A stretch of 64,000 bases of DNA. Origin: Blastobasis lacticolella. Taxonomy: Eukaryota; Arthropoda; Insecta; Lepidoptera; Blastobasidae. Below the pieces are notes generated by a model. That model was not told where the DNA came from. It was given only the letters and a program-made list of their open reading frames with translations, and ran no database searches. Made by a program: the position numbers and the translations under genes. This document shows positions 56,528 through 64,000 of the stretch, piece after piece. The first letter of the stretch is position 1. Each line of letters begins with the position of its first letter. Location: positions 5,902,501 to 5,966,500 of the forward strand of contig LR990053.1 of assembly GCA_905147135.1 (NCBI GenBank). The letters run 5' to 3'.

Positions 56528-56564
56528 AAAGCGATTTCATGTCTGACAGACATGAAGTCGCTTT
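56528..56564. repeat. 37-nt near-perfect palindrome
   Basis: AAAGCGATTTCATGTCTG (56528-56545) and CAGACATGAAGTCGCTTT (56547-56564) are complementary with one mismatch and a single central A. GTG and CAC continue the symmetry two to three bases outside. Confidence 0.9.
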
Positions 56565-56721
56565 AACACGGATGTGACAATTTGTATATTTTTATTTGTC
56601 AATGATAATGCATAGTAGACCATCCACGTGGAGGTTAGAAATGTCCTGTTTATGATACAATTTATTCTTCCAGCTTTCCAGAACCAGAATTACAGATAGT
56701 ATGTAGATCAGTATAATATAT

Positions 56722-56820
56722 ATTGGCGTCAATATCCCGGCTGGGCGTTCGCGCATGAGGGCCGGGGTCCGCCTTGACCTTGACCCTGGATTGGACAGAC
56801 CAAGCAATTACAGTGGAGTG
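56722..56820 (-). mobile_element. SINE family A, 3' fragment
   Basis: TATTGGCGTCAATATCCCGG, GCATGAGGGCCGGGGTCCGC, CTTGACC and CAATTACAGTGGAGTG are the reversed 3' end of family A. Ends abruptly at 56820. Confidence 0.8.
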
Positions 56821-57699
56821 GGTATTTCGATGGGTTACACATTCCTTAATTGTTTTTTTAACTTCAAATATAATTGAAGTCGCTACTCCTACATAAACCA
56901 ATATAGTCTCTGCCAAACCCTAATGGGTTACTTAATTCATTTTAAACCTACACAAGTCACAGTGTTTCTTTTGGACTATAACATGTGATCGTTCAAGAGG
57001 TATATTAGAGGCCCCTTCAGGTCATAACATAAGAAACCAAAATCGAATCGAGCGTGAACCAAATCCAGTGCAATGTACAGTCTCCAGCGCGCCACCCACC
57101 GCACGCTGTCACGGTGCCAACCATCCCGATCTGTCATTTGGCCCATTTGTTTACTAATTGCTGACGATAAGGCGGCGGCATTAATGGACTTTGTCAATGG
57201 AATCGCGGCTGTCCCCCTTCCGGACCGTTTGATGTGCGTTTACAAGGTGTTTACATTTGGGAAGACAAATTGAATGTTGGCTCGATCGTTCTGGTTAGGC
57301 CTTTGAGATCAACGAAAATAAGCAGCGGATAGCACAGTTGTGTTCCGGTTTGGGGGATAGTGTGGCTAGTTTAATTGAGAGTTTAATGAAGAGCTTAGTT
57401 CTCCATGTAACCTGCATGCACTTCAGGTTGAAAGATAACTAAATTAAAGGTAATAACGATATAGCCTATGATAATAAATCAACGTTAAGCGGACTCTGGG
57501 AGAAGGACGATGATGATGATGAGTCAATGTTATGGACGAACCTGCCGCTTTCCTCCAGTTGCCGTCTTCTTGAATGCCAAAAACGCAGGTAACGTTATTG
57601 CTTATAAATATAGTCCTTGTTGATCCTTGAAGCTTCCGGTAATTCTTGAACCGGCTGGTGAGAGAACAACAAGGAAAAGCATTACACATCGGTGATGTC
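56821..57699. other. Single-copy stretch; GC-richer block 57060-57260
   Basis: The GC-richer block contains TGTTTAC twice (57147-57153, 57248-57254), the core of forkhead-factor sites, and an open frame on each strand (66 and 73 codons). Suggestive of regulatory DNA but unproven. GATGATGATGATGA at 57508-57521 is a short simple repeat. Confidence 0.3.
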
Positions 57700-57860
57700 C
57701 TGAAAAAAGCTTAGGTCCTGGTCGCTGATTTAGCCACGTGCTGCGTAAGCCCCAGGGATACGTGGGAAATAGGTGCCTAAACCTGCCGGTATCAGGAAAG
57801 AGGCCCCGTGGGCGGCCCAAGAAGCGATGAATTGACATCGCTGAGTCAATGGCTGACGAC
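57700..57860 (+). mobile_element. LINE protein C terminus, best-preserved relic
   Basis: From about 57723 the plus frame reads R-(stop)-F-S-H-V then 'LRKPQGYVGNRCLNLPVSG', 'KRPRGRPKKR', a stop, and 'IDIAESMADDA'. Both in-frame stops are TGA where related proteins have Trp (TGG). The motif R-L-R-W-F-G-H-V followed by G-R-P-(K/R)-K-R-W is the usual end of non-LTR retrotransposon reverse-transcriptase proteins. Upstream domains are absent, so the insertion is a 3'-end fragment. Related to 3093-3180, 36946-37560, 49219-49430 and 54188-54270. Confidence 0.8.
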
Positions 57861-58596
57861 GCGACGATTCCGAAGATCGGCGATTCACTGCAAGTTTTCT
57901 GTCGCGTTTGCTACGCGGTTTGTAAGCGGCGACGTATAAGCGGGCGGTAAAGCATCAAAGATGACCCCTCCTATATAGCTCTATGTAAGATCGTAGGCTG
58001 ATTTTTTTAGAGTCAATCTAATCAGTATTGTGGCTTTATGTAGAGGGCCGCATCTATTTTTGTAACTATCTCCAAGAGGAGCCGACTCGCGGTCCTTAGA
58101 TCACTACAAACGACTACGTCGCATTGTGTTAGACTCATTGTATTAAAAAAAATAGCTAATGGGGGAAGTATTTTTATGAGCTTAAATGAAAAGTAGCTTT
58201 TGAAGTACTTTAGGTATTCTCGAAATTCTACATTTTGTGAATTATCTAAAAATTCCAATTATAAATTAAAAATAACTAAACCAGTATTTTTCTTAAATAT
58301 ATGGTACGAGGGACCAAAGTGTCAGGTAGTGTACAATTTCTTAAAGACGTTAGGCACCCTACCTTGTTTAAATTATGTGACTCACACTCTAGGAAATATA
58401 AATAAGCTTTTTTATTACAATAATATACATAGTATTTAACAACAAACAAAAAGAATCTTAGCTCAGAGCTTTCGTTCACAGTGCGGCGTCTAAACCGAGC
58501 TATAGTATACTCTCAAATGACATCTGCTTTCGGCTGCGCCCGCGCAACACAAACAGACCTGTCCTCGATCGTGTTCTGGGAAACTTTTACACCGTC
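57861..58596. other. Single-copy stretch, no gene seen
   Basis: AT-rich; short opposing open frames only. Confidence 0.4.
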
Positions 58597-58621
58597 CTAA
58601 AACATTTCAACTTTTTTCCAG

Positions 58622-58726
58622 GAGACACTTCTGCTGAACCCTCTGATGGTGTCAGCTGGTTTATTAGTATCGTGTGTCGTTGCAGTTCTGTCTTTTATCA
58701 CTGCTGTTGCAGGAGATGCTTTGTAG
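58622..58726 (+). CDS. Possible terminal exon encoding a hydrophobic C-terminal tail
   Basis: A good 3' splice site (CTAAAACATTTCAACTTTTT-TCCAG, AG at 58620-58621) is followed in one phase by 34 codons then TAG at 58724. The product begins E-T-L-L-L-N-P-L and then has a long hydrophobic run ('MVSAGLLVSCVVAVLSFITA') ending V-A-G-D-A-L. Such a tail would suit a single-pass membrane protein or a GPI-anchor signal. No partner exon is found in the window and no AATAAA follows closely. A competing minus-strand frame of 113 codons from ATG (58597-58938, with an N-terminal hydrophobic stretch) covers the same bases. I recognise neither product. Confidence 0.2.
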   Translation, partial: ETLLLNPLMVSAGLLVSCVVAVLSFITAVAGDAL

Positions 58727-59276
58727 TGTACACTAGGCACATCATAGGTATTCCATTTTCGCTCTTGCGACCACGGAAATAAGGATGGAGTCTGAAATCC
58801 AAACAAGGTATGTGGTAATGCTGTTTTGTGTAATTTGTATTTTATTGTGTATTGTTGTGTTTTTATTGGCGCCAACACGGCCATCGTGAGAGTTAAAAGA
58901 TGTAGGTATCTGAAGGTCTTACGAACTATTTCGTACATCGTTTTTGTACTTGGTTGTACGATTTTTGGTTCGCAGGAAAGCTGTTGCGTATGTCCACCTT
59001 GGTCATTATCGTTCTACGATGCTGTAAGTATCGTCGGTTGTCAATCAGCCAACAATACTTATAATTTCAATTGGATCCATATTGGCTTTTCTTCATCTCT
59101 TTATCAATTAGCCGTAAAAATTTAAGAAGTTTTCATATTAATATAGATATTAACTAGTTTTCCGCTACATCGTCTGCGTAAAATTTGGTAACTACGTACC
59201 GGACCCATTACCGGGAACTTCATTGAAATGATAGCCTGTGTGGTATTCCTGGGCTATTAGCTATATTATTGCCTAA
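58727..59276. other. Single-copy stretch with competing open frames
   Basis: A plus-strand frame at 58826-59125 (100 codons) overlaps the minus frame mentioned above. No domain in either. Confidence 0.35.
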
Positions 59277-59352
59277 CATCAAAATCCGTTCATAGTCTTT
59301 CCGTGAAGATACATCCTTACAAACTTTCGCATTTATTATATTAGTAGGATAG
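59277..59352 (+). mobile_element. Fragment of a common lepidopteran repeat end
   Basis: ATCAAAATCCGTTCATAGTC, GATACATCCTTACAAACTTT, CGCATTTATTATATTAGTAG followed by GATAGGATTAG. I recognise this ending from many lepidopteran interspersed repeats. Single copy here. Confidence 0.5.
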
Positions 59353-59939
59353 GATTAGTAGGTCAAGTAGGATATATGCCGTCACGGGGTGTCAATCGGC
59401 TTCTGAAACTGTTGATCCACTCTCAGAGGTCCCCAGTGGAAGGCTTTGGTCAACCTCGCTTCGCCAAAGGTATTAGGAGGCACACCTAATGAGTGGCGAG
59501 CTCGTTTCGATGCTGAAGTTTGATTTGCCTCAAACTACGGAACGGACACTCATCCAGTTTCCAGAATCTGTGTGCGTTGCTTAAATTTGGTAATCGGTCT
59601 CGCAAGCATGCTGTCACTAGACCAGTGCCGCATCCAATCATGTTAAACCATATCCCTTCTCATTAAACACACATAACATCACATTGTAAGTCTTAAGTAA
59701 CCTACGTGTAAATCTATTTGAAGCTTATATGGTCTGACAAACGACAACGACAGTCAGCTCAATGACAACAAATTCATGCGCGCACTAAAATTTTACAGTT
59801 GAAGCTAAAACGAACAGTGAGAAATGTGAAGGAAATACATTGATTTCGACTAGAAAGACGTATTTGTTTTCACAACGCGTTCCGGGGGATATAATTAGAG
59901 GTGCAAGTGTTAAGCATCCTTCCTCGACACGCTTCGACG
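59353..59939. other. Single-copy stretch
   Basis: 59360-59620 is more even in composition and might be an unrecognised repeat. No gene. Confidence 0.35.
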
Positions 59940-60360
59940 GTTGTTTGTGCGCGGTGGCGTCCTGACGACGTCGCCGGCGCCGCCTGTACGATTTACATCA
60001 TCCACAGGCCACAACGCACTATCTACATCATCACCAACTACAACAATCAATCCTACAGCTCTTGCATTAGGTTATAGACTTGCTTGTGCACCGACAGCAT
60101 TGTTAACATTGTTACGTGCACCGACATTCAAAGACACGTCGACGAAATTGGACTTTGTTTACGCTACATCAGAAGACAATTCCCTTTGTTTAGTTCGAGC
60201 CAGCGTCACAGATGGTTGGAGCCGAATGGTGCGGAGTCGACTCTGTCGCCTGCGTGCGCATGCGCGTGGTTTATAGTTCGCGTTGACACGAGGAAATTCG
60301 TCAGCGGAAGAAACCGCATTTAGGACGGAGCGAGCATAAATCCCGTGTGAGTGACAAGTG
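59940..60360 (+). promoter_or_regulatory. CpG-rich block with NRF1/Ewg-type palindrome, possible promoter and first exon
   Basis: TGCGCATGCGCG at 60255-60266 fits the NRF1/Erect-wing consensus YGCGCAYGCGCR, common in promoters. The block is GC- and CpG-rich, is open for 111 codons on the plus strand (59941-60276), and contains GTGAGT at 60348-60353, a possible 5' splice site (CCCGT-GTGAGT). No TATA box. It could be a TATA-less promoter with an untranslated first exon, or the promoter region of a retroelement. Inference only. Confidence 0.3.
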
Positions 60361-61196
60361 AAACTTTATTGGTCAATAAATTTGTAGATGTATAACCGAC
60401 AAAAATAGGACAGGCGCTATTGGCACTGATGCCTAAGGTAGTAAAGAGTGAGCTGTCACAAGCGGCGCTTTACGATTGTCTTGTCGTGGCTGACAGGAAA
60501 CAGGAATCAGCCGCCGGACCTCGGATTCCGATTACAATGTATACGCTAATTCATTGACAATAAAATTAGTCGTAATTTGCAATGTCTGTTTATATCCACC
60601 TCAATAATCAAGGTGTTGTCCCTAGTCTGTTTAATAGCCTCTGTCATTGAAATGACAGTGGTCATTGAACAGAATAGGAGTATGTAGATGAATTGTAATA
60701 TTAGTGAGTCTACCACATATCCCACGCATAGCATTCTTCAATGATTGGTTGTTTGGTACGGTCTCCATCAATCGTCATCGTCACATAAGCTCTAATTCCG
60801 TATCACAGTTTGGTAGATTGCCAGTTCAATCTATACAATGTTTATGGGAACCTTTACTGCTCCAGGACAATATTCTTATTGCACGATGAGAGAATTCTAA
60901 TTCTGTGTCATCGTAAAATAGTAACGGCTTGGGTTCCTTTGTAAAAGGTGTACCCTTGTAACTCAGTAGTAACGCGTGATGGTCGCCCGTAGCATCGTAC
61001 AGAACCCTCTGTTGTTGGCCTTGTTCTGCACTTTTATTATTGTTTAGTTTGTCTGTGACACGTCGCTCGTTTACATTTTTACAGCGTAATTAACTTTTTG
61101 TCAAAGCAACAGGTTTTGTTTTAACGCTCCACTGACACCGTCCAACTCGTAATTTTTTAAACCATCATCATTCTATTTTCATAATTCAAAATGGAT
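60361..61196. other. Single-copy stretch, nothing identified
   Basis: No repeat or gene evidence. Confidence 0.4.
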
Positions 61197-61340
61197 ACTA
61201 TCCGTCTCGGATAGTGTCATAAAGTCATGGCATCTATTAAAATCATGAAAACATATGTTTGTAGTGTCAAAAGACGTGTGAAAAACGTATATAAAGGCGG
61301 CCATAAAAATGTTGTCGTCTACTAAAAGTCACAAATAATT
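61197..61340 (+). promoter_or_regulatory. TATA-box candidate with nearby inverted repeat
   Basis: TATATAAAG at 61288-61296 (context ACGTATATAAAGGCGG) is a strong match to TATAWAAR with a GC-rich flank. A short inverted repeat ACTATCCG-TCT-CGGATAGT lies upstream at 61197-61215. Downstream, a 76-codon plus frame (61386-61613) starts with TTG, not ATG, and has no domain. In an AT-rich genome a chance TATA is quite possible. Confidence 0.25.
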
Positions 61341-62034
61341 CGTGCAAAGTTATCTTCAGCGGCTACGTCTGGGGGATTTTCAGCTTTGCTCCTAATTTAT
61401 TCTTGGTTCCAAACGTTTCTCCCCTTTGGTTGGCCTGTATCTGTATGTTTGTATTCTTGTAGCCTGGTATTTATTAAAAGATTGATAGGTTGTCGTCGGA
61501 TGTCTCTGCTGGTTGGTAATGTATACAGAGTGACGGACGGGCCGACTGAAATATCTCAGGCGATACTGTTTGTTGACATAGTCCCAGCAGAAGACGGGAC
61601 ATTATACGAGTGACAAATTTAGATTTTTTCGGCGTCAAGGTGTAGGTAGGTACGCATGTTAATATGTTTTCTCGAATTAACTTTTTAATTTGAACTCATT
61701 GAACATTTTCCATAGGTATTGTGTTGATACTTAAAGATCTATAAAACCAATTACTGCAACACATTCTTTGAAGAATTATCTACTTAGGTAGTAAAAATGA
61801 AAGGAGTTTCCGTTTTAGTGGTTACTTTCATTCAACCACACAATAGTTAAAGTGTTATTGTAGGTTCTACACTCTCTTCTGTAGAGACCACACACGAAGC
61901 ATACACTTTACTTAAATCTTAGCATTTCTAGTGTCATAATTATAATCGAAGACACCACAAAGACTTTTCTAAACAGGTATGCTCTATCTTGGGCGGTGGC
62001 AGATGGCGGTCAAAAATATTGTAAGTATTTTTTT
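61341..62034. other. Single-copy stretch
   Basis: Nothing identified beyond the open frame mentioned with the TATA candidate. Confidence 0.35.
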
Positions 62035-62255
62035 AATTTTTGTTTATTTCATACGGTAGACAAACAGGTTAGCGGGCCACCTGATGGAAAGTGGTCACCA
62101 CTGCCTATAGACATTAGCAACACCAAAAGTATCGTCAATGCGTTGCCCATCTCTATAACATGTGGTTCTGGCAGCAAAAAGGCAAATGCCCATCCACTGC
62201 TAAAGCCACGGTTCCCTAAATCCCCACCCCATGGAGCACTGGAGACCATGAAATG
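62035..62255 (-). mobile_element. Family E element
   Basis: In plus-strand reading: CATACGGTAGACAAACAGGT, GCGGGCCACCTGATGGAAAG, TGGTCACCACTGCCTATAGA, CAATGCGTTGCCCATCTCTA, GCCACGGTTCCCTAAATCCC, CCACCCCATGGAGCACTGGA. Close to 48478-48685, with two small differences near GTATCG(T/C)(C/T)AATGCG. A minus-strand frame of 66 codons is open in both copies ('FSSGWAFAFLLPEPHVIEMG' here). Confidence 0.88.
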
Positions 62256-64000
62256 ATGTTGAAAAATCTGGGTGTAAAAGTCGCCGAGTAGGTAAGTAAC
62301 ATTTCGTTTTAGATGACTTCAAATTAACTTAACTACTTAACTTATTAAATTGACTTTAAATTGTTTTCTTAAATCATCCATGTCATTGAACCATACCATT
62401 TAAACGATCAAATATTAGTAGTGAAGTCAGTACTTTACCATACAGCTTCCATTAATTGCTCCATGAACATCGTTTCGTATTCACTGTCTCAATTTACTTC
62501 CTAGCTCACTTCCACTAATCTATTAGTCTCATAAATCTATATTTACCCAGTGATGGACAGCTGATGCAAACTTGACCTGCAGTTATGGGGCAGCTTTACG
62601 AGTGGACCACCCAAACTTCAATTGGTTGGGTCGTTAAAATATCTATAACAACGCCTGGCTGTCCGTGGTTTAGGATTCTATCCAGCAAACACTTGCCCGG
62701 GAATTTGGTCCACTAATTAATGTTTTCCTGTTGATCTGCCGCGGTTTGCATCATGGGAAGATTTCCTTTCGGAGAACGCGGGCTTCGTGTTTTCAGTTTG
62801 ATGGTTTTGGTGGACTGTTCTATGAATTTGGAGCTGTCTAATATATTAATTTGTACAACATTACAGTTAAAAATTAATGCGTTGCACAAAGGTCTACCAT
62901 ACGGACAGATTTACTTATTACATAAGTAAAATTTTCAAAGAACATTACAATTATATATCGATGTTAGAAATTTTTTCGCTTCAATCCACATTAACAGGGC
63001 TTCATTCGGCTTTTTAACACCAGCATTTACTGATTGATTTCAGGCAGTCTTGCACCTGTATGAAGTTCTATCTACTATTAGATTTATGTATCATTACCCA
63101 CTTTAGGTAAGACGTAGGTACCTGATCTTTTAATTTATACTAAAAAATAAAATATGGTCCTTCTTGTCGTATCCGACTCCGACTCCTTGTAGATTTGAAA
63201 CTATATAGCTAGATGTTCTGATCCTGGTCCAGGTTATGGAAAGCTCTGATTTGACTCACAAAACCTAGTAGGTACAGGGTCATCATACTCATGACATTGG
63301 TTATTATTCAAATCCATATATTTTCGTTCTACTCATACCTTATTCTCTTCTTCCCCCTCACATGTTACACCTTATCTGATCTGTTTTTAGAGCTACATCT
63401 TGTCCTCGTGTATTATCTCTAAAGACAACATCTCTAGCTCTAGAGAGGCACTCGAGCCACTCAATCGAGTGATGTACGGTAATCGTAATCGAAAATAACC
63501 CAATACTTACCTTGCAGGAAGTGAGACCGAATTAGCTCGGCCGTTAACCCTCAGTACAGAGACACGTGTACACGTTTGTTGGCGACAACGTTTTTTGTAA
63601 CCAGTTGTAGGGTTAAGTCTCTGTATTTTAGGTATCTGGGTGAGTCTGTTTTGGCTTATTTCGAGTGTTTTCGAACCCCGATGAGAAAAAATGGGTGTTA
63701 GAAGTTTGATGTGTGTTTGGGGCTTTGTGAATCTGTCTGTGGCATCGTAGCTTCCGAATAGATGGATTGATTTGGATGCCGTTTTCTCTATTTGAAAGCC
63801 AGTATAATTGATATGGTTCTTGTTTCATTAAGATCGGTTTTGTAGTATAGAAAATATTTGAGTTTAAGTAAACTTGGTCGGGGGTTTTCTGACTTTTTCT
63901 GTCGGTTAGGTTAGGTTGTGTTTATTAGGTTTGCCTGTGTTCGAATATTTTTTTTTAATTCGGTTCAAACCTTTTACGTCCTGCTTTTTATTTTTTGTTA
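62256..64000. other. Single-copy stretch to window end, no gene seen
   Basis: A strong splice-donor-like sequence on the minus strand (complement of 63504-63516 reads GCAAGGTAAGTAT) coincides with an acceptor-like TTACCTTGCAG on the plus strand; neither is tied to a coding frame. No repeat of the families above. Confidence 0.35.

Noticed and set aside
63504..63516. Splice donor on the minus strand (AAG/GTAAGTAT)
   Set aside because: No coding frame or second splice site supports an exon there, and the same bases can be read as an acceptor on the plus strand.
63904..63917. GGTTAGGTTAGG resembles the insect telomere repeat TTAGG
   Set aside because: Only two units are present, inside ordinary sequence. 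Similar short runs (near 21170 and 21205) are common in lepidopteran DNA.

Overview
The window reads as AT-rich, repeat-dense nuclear DNA of a moth or butterfly (Lepidoptera). The main evidence is a set of interspersed repeats that I associate with lepidopteran genomes. These are tRNA-headed SINEs, an element with 'CCCGGCGCGACTTCGTTCGCG' near one end and 'AAAATCCGTTGCGTAGTTTA' near the other, an element containing 'TTCAAATCCGTCCAATAGAT', and elements ending in (GAT)n. I found no prokaryotic organisation, no rRNA, no genuine tRNA gene and no CRISPR array. I could not identify a single intact, recognisable protein-coding gene. Nearly all open frames are under 120 codons, overlap one another in several frames, and lack family motifs. 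The window is best described as intergenic or long-intron sequence. Family letters A to M below are my own labels.

Layout. 1-7.7 kb: a C repeat at the left edge, SINE A with a perfect 13-bp target duplication, B and D elements, a LINE C-terminal relic, a 93-bp tandem duplication, and a SINE split by a MITE. 7.7-18.4 kb: mostly single-copy, with a near-perfect 49-nt palindrome (12.4 kb) and a decayed possible coding block on the minus strand (13.6-15.0 kb). 18.4-24 kb: SINE F, a 599-bp inverted-repeat element with subterminal repeats, MITE M1, SINEs A, element G, and a degenerate minisatellite rich in TTCnnGAA. 25.8-28.9 kb: nested C, B and D elements. 30-36 kb: a faint coding relic and two B elements with perfect target duplications. 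36.9-43.6 kb: a composite tandem array of LINE-end and E-family sequence, then C, A, G, M2, E, A, B and D copies; one A copy carries a templated inverted duplication. 43.6-58 kb: scattered B, H, E, D, A and F copies and LINE ends. 58-64 kb: one E copy, one possible terminal exon, two promoter-like sites, otherwise single-copy sequence.

How the parts relate. The window mainly records transposition. SINE A, F and B copies would depend on LINE machinery. The LINE relics share a C-terminal motif of the type RLRWFGHV...GRPKKRW. One of them ends in (GAT)n, the same tail as family B, so a LINE of that kind is a reasonable guess for the driver of B. D and E are related subfamilies with poly-A tails. 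Nothing here amounts to a multi-gene system. The most unusual items are the composite array at 36.9 kb, the 599-bp foldback element at 18.9 kb, the SINE-internal inversion at 41.3 kb and the near-perfect palindromes at 12.4 and 56.5 kb.
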